Shown in pieces: positions 24,711 through 35,943 of a stretch of DNA of 64,000 bases (position 1 is its first letter; each line of letters opens with the position of its first letter). A model generated the notes under the pieces. The model worked only from the letters and a program-made list of their open reading frames with translations. It had not been told where the DNA came from and did no database searches. The DNA comes from Sambucus nigra (lineage: Eukaryota; Streptophyta; Magnoliopsida; Dipsacales; Adoxaceae): positions 67,099,244 to 67,163,243 of the forward strand of contig OX422215.1 of the NCBI GenBank assembly GCA_949130495.1, written 5' to 3'. Made by a program: the position numbers and the translations under genes.

Positions 24711-25729
24711 AAATTCTTGCGTAAATGTCACTTTGATTTCTATGGGTGCGATCTCATTTATATCGGGTTAAATTATCTTCGCATATTAGGTGACAGTTGT
24801 GTAAGTAGGTTTGAGATCATAAATCGGAGGAATAAACATTTAGGGGATACTTTGGATTGTGATACCCCCTTAATAGACTTATATGTTTTATTTTCACTAA
24901 GTAAAACCCAATCGGTGGATTATTTGATAATCCCACGGGAGTAGCAAATAAGTTAAGTTTGAGAATCAAGCAATTGCTTAGATGTTAGTTAAAATCGATT
25001 AACAGTAAATTGATTTAACCAAATGGGTATTGAAATTTTAACGTAGGGAATCATATTTTGTAACATAATCAACTTTTCAAATAAGACCTCATTATATCTA
25101 AGTGGTTTCTAAGGTAATTAAATTAGAGTGCAGTTGTAATTATTTAGTGGAAATAATTCATGATTAAATAAAGAAAGAAAAGCATTGTGGTAATGTAATT
25201 AAGATTTATGAGTATTTACTTGGATCTAATTTAATTATTTGTCTTGGATCCTTAGTGTAGTCCATATACCCATGTAATTAGGCCTAGACTCTCAAGAAAT
25301 CAAGTTTGACTTGTATATAAAGGTGTGCGAAAGGGTTTTAACTAACATAATGGTGAATTAGGGTTTGACAAGGGTGAGAGAACATATATCACTCATAAGG
25401 AAGGGTTTTCATATTAAAACGTGCACACACACCTACCTAGCTTTGTGGAGGATCATACACTAGAAGATCCAAGATTTACAAAAGGTTAAGAACAGTTTTG
25501 GAGATCCAAACAAGGCAGTCTTTCAATAACAAATACTTTTCTCCACATCGGATCACAGTTGAATCCGCAAAGGTATTATATTCTAAACCCTATGTTTGTT
25601 CTTTAAAACCTTTTTTTTTCTTTTTAATACGTGATTAATCAAAAATTCATAGGGCTGAATTTTTCACATTTAAAATGTCAATCCCAAGGTATTTTTCCCA
25701 ACGTATTTATTCCACCTAAGCCAGTTGCA
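24711..25729 (+). other. Unassigned, LTR-like promoter features
   Basis: No gene recognised. A TATA-like GTATATAAAGG lies at about 25,313 followed by a leader-like stretch with AAGGGTTTT repeats, which resembles the core promoter and R region of an LTR. Its ends were not found. Confidence 0.3.
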
Positions 25730-26384
25730 ATGAAGCCTTAGCCAGTCTAAGGGGTAAGTTTGATATGGATTTGGATGATCTGGCTAGAGAAAGTGGATTT
25801 GACCAGAAGTTGGTTGATATTGAGTCTACGTATGCAAGGAGGGATTTTATCCAGCAGACCAACCTTAATGGAGAGAGAAAGGTCGTTGAACTTCTTGAGA
25901 AAGAAAATAACAATTTGAGAGCTGGTCTTGGGAAAATTGAAAAGTCACTAGCAGACAAGAAAGTTGAACAGGGAACTTCCTTCCCTAAATGGGAGAATGG
26001 AAAACTAAGAGAAAAGTTCTAAAAGTTCTAAAAGTCCATGAATGACATGGTGAAACCATCAAGATTCTATATTTCTCTAATGAATAGGAGAGTGGTCAGC
26101 CGAGGAATGATCTAGAGAAGGCAAAAAAGTATTTGCATGACAAGTGCACAACCATAAAAGGCCTATCAGTGAGGCTTAATCGCCTCATATTCCAATTCTA
26201 CAAGCAACCATGCCAAGTGTGGAATGATGGATATAATGAGTCTCCACTCAACTTGGATGTTGATTTAAGTGATGATCTGAACGTTTCCTATAAGAATGGT
26301 TGGATCAACACTTTGGTAGTTGCGAATGTGCCTAAGGGTTCTCAATTATGGTACTGGTATGATCACGGTTTTCCCAACTATTAG
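25730..26384 (+). pseudogene. Unidentified coding remnant with coiled coil
   Basis: The frame at 25,765-26,022 encodes a charged, heptad-rich segment (LARESGFDQKLVDIES, ELLEKENNNLRAGLGK) ending at TAA. After a frameshift, 26,133-26,384 continues with LSVRLNRLIFQFYKQP and DLNVSYKNGWINTLVV. Composition is protein-like, unlike its flanks. It could be a gag- or aORF-type retroelement protein, since Tat gypsy pol lies downstream on the other strand. I do not recognise the family. Confidence 0.35.
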
Positions 26385-26399
26385 AAGGTTCCCTATAGG

Positions 26400-27600
26400 C
26401 TTAATACTTTATGGATCCCAACATATTCCATTCCTATCAACTTGATAAGGAAGTATCTGGGGCGACTATGGTCTTGATGGTGATGATAGGCTTTACTCTC
26501 CACACCTAGTCACTAGGTTGACTCCTGGAAGGCCACTCAGAATTCAGAATTCGGCTCAAATCTCCAATCTCTTTATATTGGATGTTTACCCACTAGAACT
26601 AAACCTGTAGAGGATGAATCACTTTTGTTGCACAACTGATCAAGATACGATCACTTCTTCTTTCTAAACTATTTTTCTTTATAAAATTTCTTGTAATAAT
26701 TTTAAGTATTAATGGAAATTTTAACATTTTGTTCCCTTTTACGTTGTGTGATCCCAAGTCTTGCTTTTTGGTGATGTCATCACATCACAACTTTAGCCTA
26801 GATATGGAAAAGCGAAAATTCACATGTTTATGGAGTCGTCGCCCATCTAGAATTTTTTTGGACAAGTCGGTTATGGGAGCCTAGGCTTTCTCGATAGGCC
26901 TTTCATCGAATTTGAGAAATTATTTATGTTTTGTTAATCTTCAAACCATTTTGGATCTAGTTAGTCATTGGTTTACTAGCGAGTCGGTTTATATGAAAAA
27001 CATTCAATTAGCCATAGTCCTGAGTTGACTAATTAATCAGTCTTCAAAAGAAGACATTTAAAATAGAAGTGTCCCTGCTCCGGGGCCATTTGGTGATCTT
27101 TAGTTGACCATTAACCAGTCTTGAAGAAAATATTTGAAAGAAGATAAACATCAAAGTTACTGATAATATAGTTTTTTGAATTTAATCCTATTTCCAAAGA
27201 TTTTTAGGCCCCCTCCTATGTATTATTTTAAATTGTATTATGTCCCATAACCACACAAAACTTGCCACAACTGCCTTATAACCACTTATCTTCATTTTCA
27301 CTGTGAATGACACTTATCCCATAGTTGTTGAAAAAGGTCCAACAACTAAAAAACAAAAATATAGGAGTGGCTACAAATGAATCTTTAAAAATGGTATTAA
27401 ATACTTATGATCCCTAATATAATATGCCAAACATAATTCATTTGGTTAATTGATCTTCTTTATTAAATACTCATTGACTGCCACTTTGAACAGTGAAAAA
27501 AGATAAATTTTGACATAATAAAATATGTGCAAAAAATCTAAAAGAATGTTTAAAAAATAATTCAAAACTGAAATAAATTTAAACTCTAAAGTCAAACTTC
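26400..27600. other. Unassigned, probably 3' part of gypsy element 2
   Basis: No coding frame recognised. Phrases such as GTTGACTAATTAATCAGTCTT (near 27,034) and GTTGACCATTAACCAGTCTTGAAGAA (near 27,103) recur about 70 bases apart, a short decayed tandem repeat. The position downstream of the minus-strand integrase suits the untranslated end of that element. Confidence 0.35.
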
Positions 27601-28480
27601 TTGAGGTTGGTCATGTTCCGTGATCGAGGAACTTCCATGTTCTCCATTGTTTATAAGTGGTAGGTTCCCTACACGTTGTCCCTGATAACTTTGAATGAAC
27701 CTTTCCAATTAGGCCTAAGTTTTTCTTCTGGTGGTTTCTTCGCATTTCCCATAATACTCACATTAACCTCCTATTGTATTGCTTGTCTAACTGATGCTGA
27801 TAGGACGTAAGCTTTATAAGGGATAACTATCTTTTTTCGTCCACTAAGTTAAGCTTTAATCTGATTCCTTCGTTGCTGAGATCTTGGTCTAGTAGAGAGG
27901 ACTTCATTGTTGGCAGGCTTGTTTCTAGTGGAATAACAGCTTCCATTCCATAGGCTAGGACAAAGGTTGTTTCTCCTATTGATCTCTAGGGCATAGTTCG
28001 GTATGCCCAGAGAATGTGGGGGAGCTCGTCGACCCATGGGCCTTTTGCTTTCCTAACCTTTTCATTATGCCTTCAAGGAATGTCTTGTTAGAAGCTTCTC
28101 CTTTCCAAATTCTATAGGGGTAGGCCACCAAACTATAGTAGTGCCTAATTTTATGCTCATCACAAAAGTTTTGAAAGAGCCTTGTTTTAAACTCAATCAC
28201 GTTGTAAGGTTTAATTATCCGAGGGAAACAAAATTGTCTTATGATATTCCTTTGGATGAATCTATTCTTGTCGACATCTTAGATGTTGAACAGTGGTTCT
28301 CCTTCCACCCATTTACAGAAATAGTGTGTGCCAGCCAAAAGGAACTTCCTACTACACGATAAAAAAGGTAGTGGACCAACAATATCCAACCCCCATTGCA
28401 TAAAATGCCAAGGGCTTATAAGGGACTTGGTGCACTATTGGTGATAAAAGTTGGAAATTTGTGGACTTTCGAACATAAGT
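27600..28480 (-). pseudogene. Tat-type gypsy integrase (gypsy element 2)
   Basis: Minus-strand frames give, in order, SPWHFMQWGLDIVGPLPF (the entry to the core domain, near 28,370-28,420) and then FCDEHKIRHYYSLVAYP with EASNKTFLEGIMKRLGKQK (27,990-28,180), the part of the core that holds the catalytic Glu. The middle of the core, with the first two catalytic Asp residues, is not readable. Further down, phrases matching the C-terminal region are blurred by indels. The gene would integrate element cDNA; it is inactivated by stops and frameshifts. Confidence 0.8.
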
Positions 28481-28899
28481 GATCACATCTTGGTACATGC
28501 ATGACCATTAGTACCCTTCTTTCATAGACCTGAATGTTAGTGTCCTGCCTCCAATGTGACTTCTACACATTCAATTATGCAACTCGTAGAGCATCTAGTC
28601 GATGTCGCTTGAGTGAACACATTCCAAGTATGGTCCTGAGAGATAGTGGCCATAAATCTTATTGTCTGGTGATAAATGGAACTAAGCATACTTTTCTTGG
28701 ATCTTATGTTCCTTTTTCTTATCACTATGTAAAACATCATCTTTCGAGTAACAGAATATCGGATCCATACAACTTAGATCCCGTTAATGGTCATAAAATT
28801 CTCGGTCAACTTCCATTTGTTGATGCTAGTCTAATCAAGGTATTCCACTTAAATCGTTTGCTTCAGGTCTCCCTTTACAGCCGAAGAAAGTGTGGTTAA

Positions 28900-29230
28900 G
28901 GCATCCGTGTGACTGTTGTTCCCACTTAGGAACTGTTGTACCTTTACATGCTTGAACTAAGTGACCATGTGTTGGGCCTCTTAGAGTTAAGCATCCATGC
29001 ATTCCTCCCTATCATTGTAGTCTCCTGATATATGATTTTATACCATCCTTGAGTCGTAAAGACATCAAGGTGATGGGGTACTAGGTATAGTGCCTTCTTT
29101 AAACCACTGATAAATGTTTCATATTTTTCCTTGTTGTTTGAGGCTTTAAATCCAAAGTGTATTTCTTGCTCGAGGGAAGTTTTCTCTGAGGATACTATCA
29201 TTATCCTCACTCCTACCCCCTTGAAATTTT
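28900..29230 (-). pseudogene. Gypsy RNase H domain (gypsy element 2)
   Basis: The minus-strand frame at 28,944-29,210 includes IHFGFKASNNKEKYETFISGLKKAL, the core of a Tat-type RNase H that removes the RNA strand during reverse transcription. The acidic catalytic residues near the start of the domain are obscured. It lies between RT (upstream on this strand, 29.9-30.7 kb) and integrase, in normal gypsy order. Confidence 0.75.
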
Positions 29231-29909
29231 AGCCTTTATCGACATAAAGGGTCAATCACTCCCCTTCTTCTATTAGTTGATGAACATTCTCTTCACCTAG
29301 TGCCAACCTCCACTAAAGCCTGGTCCCTGGAGAATTTATCAATAAAATCACCTAGGATCTGCCCCCTGATTGATGTCCTAGGCTGAAACTGGATATCGAA
29401 CCTACCTAGATCCATCGACCACTTGGACATCCGTAAAGATAAGCCGACCTTCTAGAGTGATGCCTTTAAAGGAAATTACATCAAGATAATAATCGTATGC
29501 ACCTCGAAGTAATGTTTTATCATGCGTGAGGCTATCACCAATGTTTATGTAATATTTTCCAATATAAGATATCTCTTCTCAGTGTCAAGCGAAGTATTAC
29601 TCTCATAATAGATGGGAGCTTGACTCCTATTATCCTCACACACCAGAGTTGAGCTAACGACATTACTAGATACCACCAAGTATAAGTACAAATGTCCTTC
29701 TTCATCAGAGATCGCCCGCAGTGGTGGTCTGCTCAGTTACTTCTTTAATTATTCAAGATCGAGGGTTAATTAGTTGTTCCATATCTCTTCCTATCTTTTC
29801 TTAGTATTTAGAAAAAAGTTAGGCATTTCTCTGAAGATCTTGATATGAACCTATGGAGTGCGACAAGCATAACAGTTAGCTTATGCACCTCGCAGACAGT
29901 GCTTGGAGG

Positions 29910-30670
29910 TTACAACTTTTGAATTTCTTTGATTTGGCCAGGGTTTTCCTTAATCCCCCTATGACTGAATATATATTCGTGGAATGTTCCTGATATTAAC
30001 CCAAAGGAGAACTCAGTTCCACTCAGTCGTATTATGTAGTAGCGAAGGACTTCAAAAGTTTTTTCTAGCTTTGCAAGGTGATCCTTATTTTTTCTTCTCA
30101 TCGCGAGTATATCATTTATGTACACCTCCATTGTGTCTCCCAACTGTTTCATGAACATCTTAGTCACAAGTCTTTGATAGGTCTCTCCAGTGTTCTGGAA
30201 TATAAAAGGAATCACCATGTAGCATTACAATCCTAACATGGTGATCAAAGACGTATTCTCTTGGTAGGGTCCTAATAATGGGATTTGGTTATACACTGAG
30301 TAAGCATTGAGGAAGATCATGCATTAATAGTTGGCGGTCATCGACCAATTAATCTATCTTAGGCAAAGGAAAACTATCATATGGTAATGCCCTGTCTAGA
30401 TCAACGAAGTCTATACAGAGTCTCCACTTTTCGTTGCTCTTCTTTACGACCACGGGATTCGATAGCCACTTGAGGAATTAAATTTCCTTGATGGACTCTG
30501 CCTCCAGAAGTTTTCCCATTTCCTCTTATAATGCCCTTTCTTTCTTTGGAGAAGTTCTCTGCACCTTTTGGGGTCATTGGAAGATTTGACGGGCCACGTG
30601 GAGCTTATTATACATGACTTTTGGGCCAATTCCTGGCATGTCACATGATTTCTAAGAAAAAACATCTTTA
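29910..30670 (-). pseudogene. Gypsy reverse transcriptase (gypsy element 2)
   Basis: Minus-strand frames show WLSNPVVVKKSNEKWRLCIDF (near 30,400-30,475), DLDRALPYDSFPLPKID, then NTGETYQRLVTKMFMKQLG and MEVYINDILAM (30,080-30,190). The catalytic box reads YIND where YVDD is expected; a single G-to-A change explains the Asp-to-Asn, which alone would kill polymerase activity. The thumb follows (HLAKLEKTFEVLRYYIIRLSG). Frame changes separate the blocks. Confidence 0.85.
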
Positions 30671-30829
30671 TTTATTTTTATGAAAGAAAGAAGCTGTTCC
30701 TTCTCTTATCTAGTGAGTGTGATGAGAATCTCAAGTTATTTGTTGTCAAAGATAAACTCCTATGACACGATCGATGAGGAAACCCTAATTTTCTCAACAC
30801 TGGGTCGACCATTAATTTGAGGGCATAGA

Positions 30830-31160
30830 TCCCTCTGCTTGTTATACAAATTTATCTTTCTTCTTCTACCATTTAAGCCAGCTAGAATATATGAATCACT
30901 GTCGAGCTAGGGCCTACTTCCCCTTGATATCCATTATCCCCTTCTTAGTGATGCACTTCAACTTCTTGTGGTAGGTTGAAGGAATTACCCTCACTACATG
31001 CAGCCACCCTCTACTAAGTATAGCATTATAAGGGGAGTCTATGTCTAATATTAGGAACTCAATGAGTTTGTATATCCCTTCTGCTCAAATCGGGAACCAC
31101 ATTCTTAAGGAGTAAGATCATCCTTCCTGCAACGTCGACCAAAGGCAAAGTCGTTATTTA
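30830..31160 (-). pseudogene. Gypsy protease-RT linker region (gypsy element 2)
   Basis: Reading the minus strand, a stretch near 30,945-31,060 gives LDIDSPYNAILSRGWLH and IPSTYHKKLKC, with TKKGIMDIKG after it. In Tat-type polyproteins this block follows the aspartic protease and precedes RT. The protease active site itself was not seen; upstream sequence towards 31,310 is degraded and ends at copia element C. Confidence 0.65.
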
Positions 31161-31322
31161 TAGGTCTTCTGCTCACAAATTTTGCTTGTTAAACATCTTG
31201 AGTTGAATAACCTCTAAAGAGCTGCAGGGAAAGTTTTCAATCAAGTCAATTTGTATGTATATTGGCTTTATTCCATTTGGACAGAACTTGTTCGTCTCAT
31301 AGCTTATTATTTGAGTTATGTT

Positions 31323-31863
31323 TGTCCTTCAAACTTATGATGTGTATTAAGACCATAGTGGCTAAGTAAAGTGATGATCACATCACTTTAAGTTTCATGT
31401 CGAGTTTCATCTTCAAAATCCATGGATCTCATGAGGTGTTAATGGGTATTATGTTTGAATTTTGGATACGTTTTGGGTGTTTTGTTTTTAAAATGTTTTG
31501 AGGCCATTTTTTGTAAATAAATTTTTAAAGAAAAGTAAATTTTTACCGGCATTTGAACGAGTTCACCATCTTGGTTCAAACGAGTTTATGTAAGTGATTT
31601 GAATTAGTCACTTCAAATGAGATATTATGTGTCTTTCAAAATATATTCAAATGGAATTGAAGAGAATAGTTCCTTTTTTATAAAGATTTCACGAGAAGAT
31701 CATTCAATACTTGTTCTAACGAGTTTCACATTATCGTTTGAATGAGTTTTTATTCGATCGAATGAAATGTGTTCGATCAAATGAAATGTGTTATCTATTT
31801 AAATGATCCTCTCTTTTTCATTCGAATGAGTTTTCTCAAATTACGTGCTAACTTAAGATTTGC

Positions 31864-31924
<61 letters not shown>

Positions 31925-32952
31925 GTTTTCACACCAATTTCGTTTTGAAGGTTTGTGAAAATAATTTACTGGCGTTCGAATGAGTTTACCATTTTCGTCC
32001 AATTGAATTTATGTAATTCGTTCGAGTCAAGCGAGTCTCTTCAAAGGAGATATTGTGTGTCGTTTAAATGAGCTTCAAATGGACATCAATTGAATATTTT
32101 CTTTACAGAAAAATCTTACGAGAAGGTCATTCGATGCTCGTTCTAACGAGTTTCACATTGTCATTCCAATGAGTTTTGGTTTGATAAAAAGAAATATTTT
32201 ATCTCATTCGAACAACCCTATCTTTTTCGTTTGAATAATTTTTCTCAAATTGCCCGCTGACTTAAAATTTACGAAAATCTATATATATCAGGTTTGCACA
32301 TCAATTTCATTTTAAGGGTTACGAAAATATTTTTTCCTATCTAACTAAGAGCCTCCAAAACCCTATTTCACACCCTTTGTTTAAGATCGAAGTTTCATCG
32401 TGGATAAGTCTATTTGAGATCTCCTATGTCTTGAACTACGACATTTTCTCTTCATTGAGTGATTGTTTCTTGCGATGGATATCATGTTTGTATTGTGTGA
32501 TGGTTGGGACAGTCAATAGGCATGTAGGATATGAGGATACTGAGACGGGGAAAAGCGCTTACGTTATGCTGGCTGTTGGAAGGTGTCCAACACTAGATGT
32601 GAAGAAGGTAATAGGGAAACATGTCAAGTCTTGAAGGTGTCGATTCATTAAGTAAGTCTAAGTCATTCTTGTACGTAGACATATATCATAGTTGACTTGT
32701 GTGGCTGCGCCGTCCAAGGTTTTTTCATTGTGAGTTTTCCCCATACATCTTCGCGTTGTGTTTTGTCTTTAGTTTATATTTATTTATATCACCTAGATGC
32801 ATGCTTAAGTCAAGATAGAATTGGTAAATTGTTTACACTACACATTTGGTTTAATAGGTGCAAAGTGAAAATTATTTCAATTAATTTGAAAATTTAAAAA
32901 TTCATGTTTGTTTGGAAATCCATATAACCCTAGGCGCATTAACGATTTTTCG
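31323..32952 (+). repeat. 5' LTR of copia element C (about 1630 bp)
   Basis: A start at TGTCCTTCAAAC (31,323) is inferred from length and from the end of gypsy sequence; the right end reads TTTTCG, a CA end mutated to CG, three bases before the primer-binding site. The U3 contains a large tandem duplication: about 31,551-31,968 and 31,969-32,335 share GGC(A/G)TT(T/C)GAA(C/T)GAGTT, TCTAACGAGTTTCACATT and CTCAAATT(A/G)C blocks. Each copy carries TTCGAACGA-like words. A TA microsatellite (31,866-31,920) sits at the end of the first copy. Confidence 0.7.
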
Positions 32953-32955
32953 AAT

Positions 32956-32967
32956 TGGTATCAGAGT
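32956..32967 (+). other. Primer-binding site of copia element C
   Basis: TGGTATCAGAGT differs from the canonical initiator tRNA-Met complement only in its last base. Confidence 0.8.
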
Positions 32968-33021
32968 GGGTTACACTCGCTTATCGTTTTAGATCCCTGT
33001 TTTTTGTGTTTATAGTTTTTA

Positions 33022-34984
33022 GATGGATTTTAACTAAGAGGGAAGTTCTATTACTCAACCTCCATTGTTTGATAGGTCAAATCATCCCTATTGGAAGGTG
33101 AAGATGCAATTTTTCAAAAAATTGATATATGAGAATATTTTGTAACTATGTTAAGCAAGGTCGGTCTCTCCTGCTGAAGGGTGCATCGAAAGCGTACTCC
33201 ACTTGGATAGTGGCTGAATAGAATGCCTCGACTTTTAATTCTAAAGGAGTGAATGTTATTTTCTATGGGGTCACTACTGAAGTGTTTAGATGTATGACCT
33301 GCGAGAGTGCGAAGGTTGCTTCGGATATTTTCACATCCACACATGAGGGCACTGACACTGTTAGGGTTTTCGAGTTAGAAAATATGATGACTAAGTTTGA
33401 AATGATTGATATGTTAGAGAACGAGTCTTTTAATAATTTGTATTCCAAGTTGCCAAACCTAGTAAACTCCTCATTTAACTTATGTGAGCCTATTCCCGAG
33501 CCTACTATTGTGCAAAAAATCATAAGGTCATTTCTCAAAAGATTTAATGCTAAAGTCACGGTCCAAGATTCACTTAGTGGTGTCATAACTATGAGAGTTT
33601 GAGAGCTTTTGATGACCTTCGAACAAATGAGATGAACAATTCATCCAAAGAAAAAGGATGAAAAGAAATATATGCGTTTTTCTTTGAAAGCCCGGGAGAA
33701 GGATGTGTTGGATTCTTATAGTGATGGTGATTTAAATCTTGAAGAGATAGCTAGGTTTCCTATGAACATCAAAAAGTTTCTTAAGATCAGAGAAGATGGG
33801 AGTTTTGAGAAGAAACGTAAGAACTTTATGAATGATTATGATATGAAAAAAAAGGATAAACCTAAGAAGGTGGATGACCGGAACAAGTGTTTTAAAGACC
33901 AAGGTTTTGGGCATTATTTACAAGAGTGTCCCACTAAACTAAGGAAGGAATTAAAGAAGACTAAAGTATACAACTTTATCCTTAATTATAGTGAGTCAGA
34001 AGCTAATGGAATTCCCTCGTACAACTCAACTATACCGCTTTTACGGCTAGTCATGAGAGCTTAAATGAAAAATCTTTCGCCAATAAAGATGATCATGTAC
34101 ATAACAGTTTGAGGGTCCGATCTTGTGGTTCCCAAACTAATGAGGAGGAGGAGTAGGAGGAGGAGGAGGAGGAAGAAGAAGAAGAAGAAGAAGAAGAAGA
34201 AGAAGAAGAAGAAGAAGAAGAAGAAGAAGAAGAACAAGAACAAGAACAAGAATTGGAGAAGAGTGAGCTTTAGGTTTCCTCTCTTGATTTGTACATCGAG
34301 TTATTAAAGCCGAAAATGGACAACTTGAAGTTAGAAGCTAGGTCAAAGGAACGTGCCGTAGGTAATGATGATAATAAACTGATTGAGGATTTGAGGGCAC
34401 GTGAGAAGACGCTTAGGGAGAAGCTTGAGTACGTTAAGGGATAGAGAGATAACCTTTGTGGATTATTTAAAAACTTATATAAGGAGTCCCTAAAGTTTGA
34501 TGAGTCTCATATTTTACTTAAGTCTACGATTTCTGAGTTAGAAGAGAAATTAAGAGACTCGATTCACGTCAAATTTGATTTGGAATATAGGTCATAGAAG
34601 TTGCATAAGTTGTTAGGCACTGTCCAAATCAAAAATGAAAATTTTATAATTGGCTTCGATGATCTCTTTGCTTCTTATCCTAAAGCCAAGACCAAAGTTT
34701 TGAGAGAGTCAAACATATACAAGGATGTTAGAAGAAATCCACCCAAAGGTAACATTCCTCATCATATCTACACGTGCACACATTCTGGTAGGAAAGGTCA
34801 CCTTAGGCATTTTTTTATGATCTACACGTGCACACAGTCTAGTGTCACCAACGTCCCCAATGCCCAAGCTCATCATGTTACACCTATGTGGATTAGGAGA
34901 TCCAATTTGGAGGCGCTTAGTGTTAAACTTGTTGATTCTCACATGCTTGCATATGATGCTTCACTTGTTATACCTTATGAGTGA
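33022..34984 (+). pseudogene. Copia (SIRE-like) gag, element C
   Basis: An ATG 54 bases after the primer-binding site opens a frame reading SITQPPLFDRSNHPYWKVKM, the usual plant copia gag entry. The UBN2 capsid domain follows at 33,249-33,602 (ENESFNNLYSKLPNLVNSSF) after a frameshift. A knuckle-like NKCFKDQGFGHYLQECP stands at 33,882-33,930, with its second Cys changed to Asp. Then come an acidic stretch expanded by a GAA microsatellite (34,139-34,250), a coiled coil (34,320-34,570) and a second knuckle near 34,770-34,815 that has lost a Cys (TCTHSGRKGHLRHF). Stops at 33,034, 34,153 and 34,442 among others. No pol follows. Confidence 0.85.
34139..34250 (+). repeat. GAG/GAA trinucleotide microsatellite in gag
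   Basis: About 35 purine triplets, first GAG then GAA then GAACAA, lie in the gag frame as a poly-Glu/Gln-Glu run flanked by TNEEEE and ELEKSEL. The equivalent segment of element A has only a short acidic stretch, so this is a local in-frame expansion. Confidence 0.85.
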
Positions 34985-35832
34985 TTATATTTGCATGCTT
35001 TGCATACGCTAGCTCTTGTGTTTCATGTTATATGATATTTCTAGTTGTATGGTATTTGGGTCTTTTGTATTTTGATGTTTCATTTTTTGGTCTTTATGAG
35101 AAAAATATAAAAATATTTGTTTATCTTTTGAGTCATTTTTTAAAAATTTTGAAAAACTTAAAAAAAAAATTGGGTTTGTTTCCTTAGTTTGGTTTTACAC
35201 ATTTTGTGTAGCATATTGATGTGTTTGAATCCTGTTTGTTTAATATCTTCCATATGACTAGAACATTAGAGTATGGTTTACAATGCTTTGGATTTTTTTG
35301 TTAATCATACTTGCATGGAGTTTTCCGACATTTGTTTGCTTAATGGATTCACTTTGTATATGCCTCGGCACACACTTGCACGAGTACTTTTGGATTTTAA
35401 CTACTTATGTTACATGAGCCAAGTGAGGCATTCTCCTATCAATGTTGTCATATACATCTATTTGATTGGGGGATTTATTTATGTAAGAACCATTTCCCAC
35501 GAGATTGTTTTAGTATAAAAATATGAGGGTGGAGTGAAAAAGGGATACGAATAGTGTATATCTCTTTTGCGTGGAAGGCCACCGTTGGCATGATCCGAAA
35601 AGAAAATTGAGGCAAAGAAAAAATGGTTTTCTAAGGCCCGGTTTAGCATTGATCTTAGAATGTGATATCTTAAAAAATAAAAGAACAACAAAATTGAGTA
35701 TGTTTATTTTTCAGGTGTTATAAGTTGAAGATCAATGGGTTTGCATAATGAGTCCTACTTAATCTAAATGTTTAACCTTATTGGTTTGAGATTCACCAAG
35801 ATTTCTAGGCTAGTGGGCGTTGTGTATGTTTG
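34985..35832 (+). other. 3' noncoding region of copia element C, truncated
   Basis: The text aligns with the region after gag in element A (for example ATGCTTTGCATACGCTAGC; TTGTGTATGTTTGT at the end) and contains the shared hairpin, here AAAGGGATA (35,539-35,547) pairing with TATCTCTTT (35,559-35,567). Similarity to A stops at about 35,832, where CACTA sequence starts. About 1 kb plus the 3' LTR are missing. Confidence 0.7.
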
Positions 35833-35855
35833 TCCATATGGGTACACAGTATTTG

Positions 35856-35943
35856 TTAATTGAGGGTATCAGAAGCATCACCTTGTGGTGGCACTGGAAT
35901 TAGCGCCTCTCGTATGATACGAGTGATTTCAATCATGGCTTCT
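35856..35943 (-). pseudogene. CACTA second-gene C-terminus, left of nested copia D
   Basis: The minus strand reads EAMIEITRIIREALIP, then VPPQGDASDTLN and a TAA stop at 35,856-35,858. It is the direct continuation of the coding sequence at 45,112 and above: removing copia D and one copy of the 5-bp duplication leaves the reading frame uninterrupted. About 24 bases beyond the stop the sequence changes to copia C, so the CACTA 3' untranslated region and terminus are lost. Confidence 0.75.

Noticed and set aside
27600..31160. Endogenous pararetrovirus (caulimovirus-like) pol
   Set aside because: Integrase text lies downstream of RNase H, and the protease-RT linker and RT motifs match Tat gypsy elements; no movement-protein region was seen.
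34061..34307. Poly-Arg/Lys and poly-Phe frames
   Set aside because: Alternative frames of the GAA microsatellite; only the Glu frame is continuous with gag on both sides.
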